64,000 nucleotides of DNA from Candidatus Gastranaerophilales bacterium. Lineage in GTDB: Bacteria; Cyanobacteriota; Vampirovibrionia; Gastranaerophilales; Gastranaerophilaceae. The notes beneath the pieces were generated by a model. It saw nothing but the letters and a program-made list of their open reading frames with translations, was not told where the DNA came from and ran no database searches. Position numbers and translations under genes: made by a program. Shown here one piece after another: positions 16,205 to 23,771 of this stretch (position 1 is the stretch's first letter; the number at the start of each line of letters is the position of its first letter). The stretch spans positions 186,001 to 250,000 of the forward strand of contig CALVEN010000002.1 in the NCBI GenBank assembly GCA_944326585.1. The letters are read 5' to 3'.

Positions 16205-16384
16205 TTGCATACAGGCATGTTTGTAATATTATAATATTGGTTATACTAGTCCGATAGGTTCGCCCTAGTCCGGTGGGTTGCCGCAAAAGCTAAAGCCTTA
16301 GCCGATGGGCATTTTCCCCAAGAATAATGACGGATGGGACAGTTTAACCCGTAGTACAATACATTAAACATAAGGAGAAAACCG
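16205..16384 (+). promoter_or_regulatory. rpsB promoter and structured 5' leader
   Basis: TTGCAT (16206-16211) and TATAAT near 16231 give a plausible promoter. Bases about 16250-16345 are clearly richer in G and C than the flanks and contain short stems (TAGG/CCTA around TTCGC; GCTAA/TTAGC around AGCC). An S2-binding autoregulatory leader is plausible because rpsB is controlled that way in other bacteria, but I match no known motif. Confidence 0.4.
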
Positions 16385-17149
16385 ATGCCAACAGCATCTA
16401 TGATTGAACTTTTGGAAGCCGGTGTACATTTCGGACACCAAACACAAAGATGGAACCCTAAAATGAAACCGTATATTTACGGTGCAAGAAACGGTATTTA
16501 CGTTATTGATTTGCGTAAAACAACTGACCTTTTGGATCAGGCTTATGCAGTTGTCAGAGAATTTGCAGCACGCAACAAAAACGTATTATTTGTAGGTACT
16601 AAAAAACAAGCTGCCGAAGTAGTTGCAGAAGAAGCTAAAAGAGCCGGCGCTTACTATATTAACAGAAGATGGCTCGGCGGTATGTTGACTAACTTTGACA
16701 CTATCCGCTCAAGAGTTAATAAATTGAGAGAAATTGAAGACTTCATTTCCTCAGGTCACGCTGAAAAACTTCCTAAAAAAGAAATCGCTCAATTGAACCG
16801 TCAATTGAATAAATTGAGCAAAACTTTAGGCGGTATTAAAGATATGAGAGGTTTACCCGATTTAATCTTTATCGTTGACCAGAAAAAAGAAGATATCGCA
16901 ATTAAAGAAGCTAACAAATTAGGTATCCCCGTAATTTGTCTTGCTGATACAAATGCTGATCCGGATGGTATTGACTATATTATTCCGGGTAACGATGACG
17001 CTATCAGATCTATCAAATTAATTACGGCAAAATTGGCTGACGCTGTTTTGGAAGGTAAACAATTGAAAGAAAACAACGCAAACCAAAAAGCTAAAATTGA
17101 AGAAATCAAAGCGGAAGATGCAGGCGTTTCAGCAGAAGAAAAAGAATAA
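16385..17149 (+). CDS. rpsB: 30S ribosomal protein S2
   Basis: 254 aa. Signatures: [19 protein letters not shown] at the N-terminus, then [24 protein letters not shown] and [12 protein letters not shown]. The C-terminus is an acidic Lys/Glu tail. ATAAGGAGAAAACCG precedes ATG 16385. The rpsB-tsf pair is the standard bacterial arrangement; a terminator-like hairpin separates them. Confidence 0.97.
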   Translation: MPTASMIELLEAGVHFGHQTQRWNPKMKPYIYGARNGIYVIDLRKTTDLLDQAYAVVREFAARNKNVLFVGTKKQAAEVVAEEAKRAGAYYINRRWLGGMLTNFDTIRSRVNKLREIEDFISSGHAEKLPKKEIAQLNRQLNKLSKTLGGIKDMRGLPDLIFIVDQKKEDIAIKEANKLGIPVICLADTNADPDGIDYIIPGNDDAIRSIKLITAKLADAVLEGKQLKENNANQKAKIEEIKAEDAGVSAEEKE

Positions 17150-17158
17150 TTAAGTAAA

Positions 17159-17187
17159 ACCATAGGCTTAAAAGCCTATGGTTTTTA
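17159..17187 (+). terminator. hairpin between rpsB and tsf (partial terminator)
   Basis: Perfect 11-bp stem ACCATAGGCTT/AAGCCTATGGT followed by TTTTAT. As tsf follows after 20 bases with no obvious promoter, it probably terminates only part of the transcripts, as in E. coli rpsB-tsf. Confidence 0.7.
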
Positions 17188-17206
17188 TAAAAAAGGAGAG
17201 AATTAA

Positions 17207-18070
17207 ATGAATATTACAGCACAAATGGTAAAAGAACTCCGCGACAAAACAGGTGCAGGTATGATGGATGCAAAAAAAGCGCTTGTTGAAGTTGACGGTG
17301 ATATGGAAAAAGCAATGGAAGTTCTCCGCCAAAAAGGCATGGCATCTGCCGATAAAAAAATGGGCAGAATTGCAGCCGAAGGTTTGGTAGCTTCTTACGT
17401 TGACGACAAAGTCGGCGCTATGGTTGAAGTTAACTGCGAAACCGATTTCGTTGCTAAAAATGCCGAATTCAAAGAACTTTCAAATTGTTTAGCTCAAGCG
17501 GTTGCCGAATCTAATCCGGCTGACGTTGACGCTTTTGTAAATTCAACTTGTCCCAAATGCGGCAAAACTATTGCTGACGTAATTAAAGAAAAAATCGCTT
17601 CTATCGGCGAAAAAATTACTTTCAGAAGATTTGTACGCTATGAAGGCAATGTTGCAACATACATCCACAACGGCAAAATAGGTGTTCTTTTAAACACTGA
17701 CAAAAACGATGCTGAATTAATGAACGATATTTGCTTACACATTGCATCAAACGCTCCTGAATTTATTTCAAGAGAAGAAATTCCTCAATCAGTTATTGAT
17801 GAAGAAACAAGAATTGAAATGGGCAAAGAAGATATTCAGAAAAAACCCGAAGCAATCAGAGGAAAAATCGTTGAAGGTCGTGTAAACAAACTTATGGCAT
17901 CACGTGTTCTTCTTGAACAGCCGTTTGTTAAGAACCCTGACATTACAATTCAACAGTTAATTGAAGGCAAATTGACAATCAAGGCATTCACAAGATACAC
18001 GCTTGGCGAAGGCTTGGAAAAACGTCAGGACAACTTCGCGGAAGAAGTTATGAACCAGATGAAAGGTTAA
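17207..18070 (+). CDS. tsf: elongation factor Ts
   Basis: Guanine-nucleotide exchange factor for EF-Tu. 287 aa. N-terminal UBA-like domain MVKELRDKTGAGMMDAKKAL and the exchange motif MVEVNCETDFVAKN are intact. Between the two core subdomains it has a STCPKCGKTIADVI segment with a CxxC pair that I do not associate with typical EF-Ts. AAAAAGGAGAGAATTA precedes ATG 17207. The transcript ends at the hairpin at 18088. Confidence 0.96.
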   Translation: MNITAQMVKELRDKTGAGMMDAKKALVEVDGDMEKAMEVLRQKGMASADKKMGRIAAEGLVASYVDDKVGAMVEVNCETDFVAKNAEFKELSNCLAQAVAESNPADVDAFVNSTCPKCGKTIADVIKEKIASIGEKITFRRFVRYEGNVATYIHNGKIGVLLNTDKNDAELMNDICLHIASNAPEFISREEIPQSVIDEETRIEMGKEDIQKKPEAIRGKIVEGRVNKLMASRVLLEQPFVKNPDITIQQLIEGKLTIKAFTRYTLGEGLEKRQDNFAEEVMNQMKG

Positions 18071-18087
18071 TAAATTCTAAAATAAAA

Positions 18088-18116
18088 AAGAGGCGGTCAA
18101 ATGACCGCCTCTTTTG
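18088..18116 (+). terminator. rho-independent terminator after tsf
   Basis: Perfect GC-rich stem AAGAGGCGGTCA/TGACCGCCTCTT with Ts following. Confidence 0.85.
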
Positions 18117-18127
18117 GTATAAATCTA

Positions 18128-18583
18128 TTACATCGGCGGATACACATCAGTGTGTTCCGTACCTGCAGTATGTGCCTCCGGTTGATAAAGATGCTTAAAT
18201 TCATCAATATTTGCTTTCTGATCCTCACCGGCATTTCTTCTAAATTTATCCGTAATCTGCGTAATATAATCGGAAATATTCATTCCTTCCGGAAGCTGCT
18301 TGCCGTTTGACATGTAGGTTGTCAAAATATAATCAATAAATTCTTGTTCGGTAACATATAAATCCTTGTTTTTATCATATACTTTGAATGCCTCGGTTAT
18401 AAGTTCTTTTTCCGAAACTTCATGCACTTCACCGGGCTGCGACAAATCTGAATATGGATTTTTTGCAACATTTGCACCAAAAATTGAAAGCGCCTTACTA
18501 GCTCTTAGCACTGCCTCATCTATTTTAGACAAATTTAAAAATGGATTCCATTTAGGTTGATTAGTTCCATCAATGAACGGCAT
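18128..18583 (-). CDS. EF-hand calcium-binding-like protein, 151 aa
   Basis: Residues 70-81 (DKNKDLYVTEQE) form a 12-residue EF-hand loop: acidic or polar ligands at positions 1, 3, 5, 9 and Glu at 12, with helices on both sides; only position 6 (Leu instead of Gly) is unusual. A weaker partner loop may lie near GEDQKANIDEF (about 125-135). No signal peptide. I start at ATG 18583 because GAAAGGAGATTTTATT precedes it; the longer frame to 18619 has no ribosome site. Calcium binding is inferred. Confidence 0.7.
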   Translation of the reverse strand: MPFIDGTNQPKWNPFLNLSKIDEAVLRASKALSIFGANVAKNPYSDLSQPGEVHEVSEKELITEAFKVYDKNKDLYVTEQEFIDYILTTYMSNGKQLPEGMNISDYITQITDKFRRNAGEDQKANIDEFKHLYQPEAHTAGTEHTDVYPPM

Positions 18584-18809
18584 AATAAAATCTCCTTTCG
18601 TGTTTATACTCTCAAGCACACATTTGCTTATGCATTAATAAACATATTCAGACTCAAATAATTGCTCCATCCAACTTTGATTATATCATATCATACAGAC
18701 ACCCTGACTGAATTTTTGACATTTTAAATCCATTTTAACATTTCGTTACATAAAACGTATAAGTCAAATTCAACATAAAAAAACCGTGTTCGACAATATA
18801 TTATGGCAG

Positions 18810-19649
18810 TTAAAGCTTATAACGAATTACGGCATTGGAGCCTTGGGAAGATATAAAAAGTGTGCCGTTTGAAATATACAATCCGTAAGGCTTTAAAACG
18901 TCTTCAATCAAAACGCTTACCTGCCCAGTTGAAGTTACCTTTAAAACATTATCCGCATTATAATTCGCTATATAAAGATTCCCTGCTTCGTCATTTATTA
19001 TACCGATAGGTCCGTTTAACCTTTTGTCTTTTAAAAAGATAACTCTATTGCCTTCGGGAGTAATTTTGAAAATTATATTATCCGAGAAACCTGCCACGAA
19101 AAGATTTCCCGATTTGTCGGTCGTAATGCCCGTCGGACTTGGAATATTTTCGTAAACTCCGTTTGTCTGAGGCTGTTTGGGCTGTTCTTTTATGTTATTT
19201 TCGTATTGAAGCGTTTGTAAATCAGTATTAAGCTCACGTGCAAGTTGATATGCCTTAGGATTTACATAAGTCCCGGCAGGGATAATTGATAGAAATGATT
19301 TTGCCTTTTCAATTTGTCCGAGTTTTTTGCTTAGTTCCGCTGCTTTATAAACAGAATCATAATCCGTGGGTTTTCTCACAATTATTTGTTTAAAAACCGT
19401 AAGCGCTGCCTCATCCTGTCCCAAATAATCAAGTATAGAGCCTAAATTATAGTAGGCATCAATATAATCAGGATCAAGCTCTATTGCTTTTCTGAAACAT
19501 TCCATTGATCGGTCATATTGACCGATTTTATAAAAATCAATGCCTTTGTTGTATTGAAGTTTGGCTTCCGTCATGTTGTCTGCGTTTGCATTTGCTGTTG
19601 AAAGCAATAAAACGATTGCCAGAGCTGTTAATATAGTTTTAAATTTCAC
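18810..19649 (-). CDS. exported TPR plus NHL/beta-propeller protein
   Basis: 279 aa. Residues 1-23 are a signal peptide (TILTALAIVLLLSTANANA). TPR units cover about 27-130 (YNKGIDFYKIGQYDRSMECF, IDAYYNLGSILDYLGQDEAA). From about 165 there are NHL-like strands (PTGITTDKSGNLFVAGFSDN, GPIGIINDEAGNLYIANYN). Two modules joined, probably a periplasmic scaffold. The start overlaps the malQ stop by 11 bases, so it is cotranscribed with malQ. Confidence 0.75.
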   Translation of the reverse strand: MKFKTILTALAIVLLLSTANANADNMTEAKLQYNKGIDFYKIGQYDRSMECFRKAIELDPDYIDAYYNLGSILDYLGQDEAALTVFKQIIVRKPTDYDSVYKAAELSKKLGQIEKAKSFLSIIPAGTYVNPKAYQLARELNTDLQTLQYENNIKEQPKQPQTNGVYENIPSPTGITTDKSGNLFVAGFSDNIIFKITPEGNRVIFLKDKRLNGPIGIINDEAGNLYIANYNADNVLKVTSTGQVSVLIEDVLKPYGLYISNGTLFISSQGSNAVIRYKL

Positions 19650-21492
19650 CTAATTCCTCAATAAGTTGTGCGTTTTTATTTGCAAAATCGCTTCCTCTTG
19701 ATATTATAGCCTGTTTTAAAATTTCAGGCAAATCTATGGGTGCCAGTTCTTTGAAATTATCCGGCAATCTTAAACTCCAGTTTGCATCACCTGAGGTGCC
19801 CGGTCTGTTATAAACATCTTCAATTTGGAAGAAATCAGTGAAAAATATTTGAATATTTTCAGCCTTTGATGCAAATATTTCAACAAGTTTTGTTTGTTTT
19901 AAAAATTCCGCATCATTTGTAAGACGTGTAATTATATCGTCTTTATTTTGTGCTTCCGCATACAAGTCTTCCACCAGATTTTTGGCATGCAGATAACCTT
20001 CGTGGGTATGTATCATTGATTTTGCCCACATTGAAATAGGCTGGTTGTCGTGAGTGCCCACCATCGCCCAGCAATTTTCGTCTATGTTACGGCATCTGTA
20101 AGGATGTTTAGGATCTTCCGGCACTACAAATTGAGTTAACCTCATACCCAAAAGTCCGTATTTCTTCAAAACGGCTGCAACCGGATTTGTTAAAGTGCCT
20201 AAATCTTCGCATACAATGGCATCTTTTGTAAGCCCTTCTTCTTCAGCTGCCGCAATTACGATTTTTTCAATCATTGCGCCGTATTCGGATATTTGTTCAT
20301 CTGATAAAGTTTTTACGCGTTTTTCTTTATCGGCTTCAAGTGTTGTATCTAAATCTTCCATTTTGGCAATGGCAAATTTCGATAAAAATTCATGTTCCGG
20401 TGAGGAATACAATCTGCCTGCGCCTTCTTCTATTTTCGGTTTACAGCCTGATTTGTATACCCATGGGTCGATTAATCCTACAATGTGGTCAATTCTTACC
20501 CCGCCAGGATTTTCACGAAACATTTTTTTGTATAAATTTTTCAATAGAACACCGGCTTTGCCAAGGGAACCGTCTTCTTTGTACATTTTTTCAGGATCCA
20601 GAACAGGAAATCCCCATGCTTGTCCGTCTTTTGAGAAATAATCCGGCGGGCAGCCAAGCATCCAGCCGGGTAAAAAATATGCCTGATAAGCCCAGCTGTC
20701 ACGGTCGGAAAATGCAACCTGACGGTCTGCTATCATTTTTATCCCTTTTGATTTTGCATAATCTCTTGTTTCGGTGTTTTGCTTGCGTAATACAAATTGA
20801 ATAAATTTATATTTATCAATATCATAAGCGTATTTTTTTGAAATTTCGACCAGACGTCTGCCATGCTCTAATCTTTCCTCAATAGTATCGGGAGCAAATA
20901 ATTTTTTGTCGATTTCGGATTGCCATAAAGGCCAGTAATCATTCTGGTGTTCAATGCTTAATGCTTCATAAATACTGTCACGATCAAGCCAGCGGTTATT
21001 TATGCGTTTGTAGTCCTCAAATTCTTTATGCAATTTTGAATCAGTCAAATCAAGAAAATTTCTGTATGCTTCATTTAATGCGTCTGAATATCTTTTGAAA
21101 GCATATGAATAAGCTGTTTTATTGTCATTTTTTTGAGGGTTGTGATTTACTATATTATTAAATGTTTCACGGGACAAGATGTTATGCCACGCCGCTGTTG
21201 TTAATTCTTTTAAATCAACAAAAAGAGGGTTTGTAGAAAAAATAGTTCCCGTATAGGGTGAAGAATCGCAGCTTTTTGTTTTGCCTGCAGGTCCCAGCTG
21301 GATTGCGTTGAATATACCTGATGCATAATCAATAAGCTCTTTGCCGCCTTTTGTGTTCATAGAACCAAAACCGGTATTTTCTCCATCTGCAGACGGAAAA
21401 CTGCCGCCGTGAATGATAAGTGCAAAATTTTTTTTGCCGAGTACTTCCAATGCCTGCCGGATAACTTTTACTGCTTTTTCGTCAAAACTCAT
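19639..21492 (-). CDS. malQ: 4-alpha-glucanotransferase (GH77)
   Basis: Amylomaltase: moves alpha-1,4-glucan segments between chains, used in glycogen or maltodextrin metabolism. About 617 aa. Recognised segments: AIQLGPAGKTKSCDSSPY, PQDYFSKDGQAWGFP-like (CPPDYFSKDGQAWGFPVL), the catalytic region GGVRIDHIVGLIDPW, and VCEDLGTLTNPV followed by MVGTHDNQPI. I prefer ATG 21492 (preceded by GAGGG) to 21504. It lies just downstream of tRNA-Lys. Confidence 0.92.
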   Translation of the reverse strand: MSFDEKAVKVIRQALEVLGKKNFALIIHGGSFPSADGENTGFGSMNTKGGKELIDYASGIFNAIQLGPAGKTKSCDSSPYTGTIFSTNPLFVDLKELTTAAWHNILSRETFNNIVNHNPQKNDNKTAYSYAFKRYSDALNEAYRNFLDLTDSKLHKEFEDYKRINNRWLDRDSIYEALSIEHQNDYWPLWQSEIDKKLFAPDTIEERLEHGRRLVEISKKYAYDIDKYKFIQFVLRKQNTETRDYAKSKGIKMIADRQVAFSDRDSWAYQAYFLPGWMLGCPPDYFSKDGQAWGFPVLDPEKMYKEDGSLGKAGVLLKNLYKKMFRENPGGVRIDHIVGLIDPWVYKSGCKPKIEEGAGRLYSSPEHEFLSKFAIAKMEDLDTTLEADKEKRVKTLSDEQISEYGAMIEKIVIAAAEEEGLTKDAIVCEDLGTLTNPVAAVLKKYGLLGMRLTQFVVPEDPKHPYRCRNIDENCWAMVGTHDNQPISMWAKSMIHTHEGYLHAKNLVEDLYAEAQNKDDIITRLTNDAEFLKQTKLVEIFASKAENIQIFFTDFFQIEDVYNRPGTSGDANWSLRLPDNFKELAPIDLPEILKQAIISRGSDFANKNAQLIEELGEI

Positions 21493-21520
21493 ATAAGCCC
21501 TCATTTATTGTGTTGAAATC

Positions 21521-21593
<73 letters not shown>

Positions 21594-21642
21594 AAATTTT
21601 CAATGCTATATTACGTTTTTATTATATCAGAATGATTTTTTT

Positions 21643-21671
21643 TTGACAATAATAAAAATTTATAACATAAT
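21643..21671 (+). promoter_or_regulatory. promoter of the GNAT gene (leaderless)
   Basis: Perfect TTGACA (21643-21648), 17 bases, CATAAT (21666-21671), then 7 bases to ATG 21679 with no Shine-Dalgarno. The TTG of this -35 also begins a longer in-frame reading that is therefore not the gene start. Confidence 0.65.
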
Positions 21672-21678
21672 ATTTTTC

Positions 21679-22233
21679 ATGAAAGATCTAAAACTGGAAA
21701 AGGTTAATATTTATGATTTTAGCAATATCTATGATGATATGCTGCAGCAATTTCCGCCAGGCGAGCTGAAATCTTATGAGGCTTTCAAAAAACTTTTATC
21801 TGACGGCATTTTAAAATGTTACAAGGCTGTTGATAATACGGATGAAGTCGGTTACGTTATTTATACCGAACTCAAAAACGGTGATAAATGGCTTGAATAT
21901 ATTGCTATAAAAAAAGAATTTCAATCAAAAGGTTACGGCAGAAAAATTTTGGCATTGTTAAATAATTGTTATATGGAAGTTGAAAAACCGGATGAAAAAT
22001 TACCCGATACATTAAGAAGAATTAAATTTTATACCTCTTTGGGCGCGAAAAGATTGGATGTTAATTATATTTATCCTAATAATACGGGCGGTTTGCCTAT
22101 GGATTTGTATTATTTGGGTGATTCTACGCCGAGTAAGGCTGGTGTTATGGATACTATATCTGAAATTTTTACAGGATTGCATAGCGATGTAAAAAATATT
22201 GATAAAATATTTAACAAAATAAGTATGGTCTAA
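21679..22233 (+). CDS. GNAT family N-acetyltransferase
   Basis: About 184 aa. Motif A of the acetyl-CoA site is visible as LEYIAIKKEFQSKGYGRKIL, preceded by the beta strands VGYVIYTEL. The C-terminal half has RRIKFYTSLGAKRLDVNYI, where the Tyr/Leu pattern is typical of the last GNAT strands. Substrate unknown. Start set at ATG 21679 by the promoter. The next gene starts 34 bases after the stop with its own promoter. Confidence 0.8.
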   Translation: MKDLKLEKVNIYDFSNIYDDMLQQFPPGELKSYEAFKKLLSDGILKCYKAVDNTDEVGYVIYTELKNGDKWLEYIAIKKEFQSKGYGRKILALLNNCYMEVEKPDEKLPDTLRRIKFYTSLGAKRLDVNYIYPNNTGGLPMDLYYLGDSTPSKAGVMDTISEIFTGLHSDVKNIDKIFNKISMV

Positions 22234-22261
22234 TTGCGCAAAGTATTTTTTCATGTAGAAT
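22234..22261 (+). promoter_or_regulatory. promoter of the nucleotidyltransferase gene (leaderless)
   Basis: TTGCGC (22234-22239), 16 bases, TAGAAT (22256-22261) preceded by TG, then exactly 6 bases to ATG 22268. No Shine-Dalgarno. Confidence 0.5.
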
Positions 22262-22267
22262 TTAAGA

Positions 22268-23269
22268 ATGGAAAACATGAATTTAAAAGCCATGGTTATG
22301 TCTGCGGGAATGGGCTCAAGATTGGAACCTTTAACATTACAGGTGCCAAAACCTCTTGTGACGGTTGCTAACAGAGCTATCATGGATATTTTATTTGAGA
22401 ATCTTGTGAGTATCGGAATAAAGGATGTTATTTGCAATACTTATTATCTTGCCGATCAAATAATTAACAGGTATAAGTCAAACAATATAGGGCTGAATTT
22501 TAATTATATAAAAGAAGATACGTTATCCGGAACGGCCGGCGGATTGAAAAAATGCCAGTTTTTCTTTAAAGAAGGTGAAGATTTTGTGGTATTATCCGCT
22601 GATGGCTTAAGTAACGCAGACATTTTGCAAGGAATTGAAATCCATAAAAAATCCGGTGCTATTGCCACAATCGGTGTTAAAAGAGTTAAACCTGAAGAGG
22701 TTTCACATTTTGGTGTGGTGGTAACTGATGAGGACGGCTTCATTGTGGAATTTCAGGAGAAACCTCCGATAACTGAGGCAAAAAGCGATTGTATTAATAC
22801 GGGAATTTATATTTTTAATTATAAAATTTTTGATTATATACCTGAGAATACTTTCTATGATTTTGCCAAGAATGTTTTTCCGAAACTTTTGTTGGAAAGA
22901 CAAATCAATACATTTGTAATTAATGATTATTGGAGTGACGTAGGAACCCTTGCACAATACAAATTATCGGCATGGGATGTTTTTGACGGCAATTGTCATT
23001 TTACTCATGATGAAATAATAAAAACCGCGAAAGGCGAATATATTTCCGGCTCTGTAATCCCTGATGATACTGAATTATCCGGCAGGTCTGTTATCGGTAA
23101 AAATTGTGACATAGGCAAAAATGTAATAATAGAAAACAGTATTTTGTGGGACAATATTAAAATTGCCGATAATGTTAAAATAAAAAATTGTATAATCGCA
23201 AGCGATGAAATAGTTACTGATAATATTGAAAATACGGTTATAGGACATAGTAAAGCCATTTCGGTATAA
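22268..23269 (+). CDS. sugar-phosphate nucleotidyltransferase
   Basis: 333 aa, makes an NDP-sugar from NTP and a sugar 1-phosphate. Nucleotide-binding start VMSAGMGSRLEPLT..VPKPL (residues about 10-33), then SGTAGGLKKC, VVLSADGLSNADI and the VEFQEKP motif. The C-terminal part (from about 245) has hexapeptide-like turns (GSVIPDDTELSGRSVIGKNC) forming a left-handed beta helix. Mannose-1-P guanylyl- or glucose-1-P-type; the sugar cannot be read from the sequence. It may serve envelope glycan synthesis. Confidence 0.85.
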   Translation: MENMNLKAMVMSAGMGSRLEPLTLQVPKPLVTVANRAIMDILFENLVSIGIKDVICNTYYLADQIINRYKSNNIGLNFNYIKEDTLSGTAGGLKKCQFFFKEGEDFVVLSADGLSNADILQGIEIHKKSGAIATIGVKRVKPEEVSHFGVVVTDEDGFIVEFQEKPPITEAKSDCINTGIYIFNYKIFDYIPENTFYDFAKNVFPKLLLERQINTFVINDYWSDVGTLAQYKLSAWDVFDGNCHFTHDEIIKTAKGEYISGSVIPDDTELSGRSVIGKNCDIGKNVIIENSILWDNIKIADNVKIKNCIIASDEIVTDNIENTVIGHSKAISV

Positions 23270-23543
23270 GTTTTTGCTCTTGACTTTACATAATATTAAT
23301 GTTAATTTAGTTATCGCGAGGTTGGCTTGACATATTGTCAAAGAAAACTACAGCAAACAATCATGACAATAAAATATTAACAAAGCTTTAATGTTAAAGT
23401 TTTTTGCTAAGCTTTTTTACAAAAAAGCGTTGTGGCACTCTGCCGACGAAGAAGATTAAGTATCTTCTGAGGAGAGGGAAGGTAGCGCAGCTACCGCAAG
23501 CCAAAAAAAATTAAATAACGGTTGACCAGCAACCTTAAAATCT
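23270..23543. other. intergenic region upstream of tRNA-Met
   Basis: Contains a GCTTTTTT/AAAAAAGC dyad near 23411-23428 and a GGTAGC/GCTACC dyad near 23480-23495. No gene or known RNA recognised. Confidence 0.35.
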
Positions 23544-23615
23544 GGGCCTGTGGCGCAGCGGTAGCGCAGAGGACTCATAATCCTTTGGTCGTGGGTTCGA
23601 ATCCCTCCGGGCCCA
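23544..23615 (+). tRNA. tRNA with CAT anticodon (elongator Met or Ile2)
   Basis: 72 nt. Acceptor GGGCCTG/CGGGCCC, D arm GCGCAGCGGTAGCGC, anticodon loop CTCATAA with anticodon CAT, T arm GTGGGTTCGAATCCCTC. The first pair is G-C, which excludes the initiator tRNA. Whether C34 is lysidine (Ile) cannot be decided here. CCA is not encoded. Confidence 0.9.
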
Positions 23616-23643
23616 GTTTTTTCGTGAAATTTTATCAGTATAC

Positions 23644-23660
23644 CTGCGCCTCGCATTAAA
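23644..23660. repeat. 17-bp repeat shared with 34705-34721
   Basis: CTGCGCCTCGCATTAAA occurs identically at both places, each time within 30 bases of a tRNA 3' end or tRNA 3' fragment. Confidence 0.6.
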
Positions 23661-23737
23661 TGGCAACGCGCTCAACATCATCGAAAACTCAACGTAATAA
23701 AAAGTATCTAAAATTTAATTTTAAAATTTTTAAGAAT

Positions 23738-23768
23738 TAGCAAATTTTAAATTTTTAGGTTTTATACT
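23738..23768 (+). promoter_or_regulatory. shared motif B upstream of the HTH/repeat protein
   Basis: TAGCAA-ATTT-TAAATTT-TTAGG-TTTTATACT. Same order and spacing as upstream of 33182(-), 33332(+), 51207(+) and 52992(-). The TATACT at its end could be a -10 box, but it is only 3 bases from ATG 23772. Confidence 0.5.
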
Positions 23769-23771
23769 GAT

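Noticed and set aside
23456-23656. Minus-strand ORF containing GPGGIRTHDQRIMSPLRYR
   Set aside because: It is the antisense translation of tRNA-Met, a well-known false protein.
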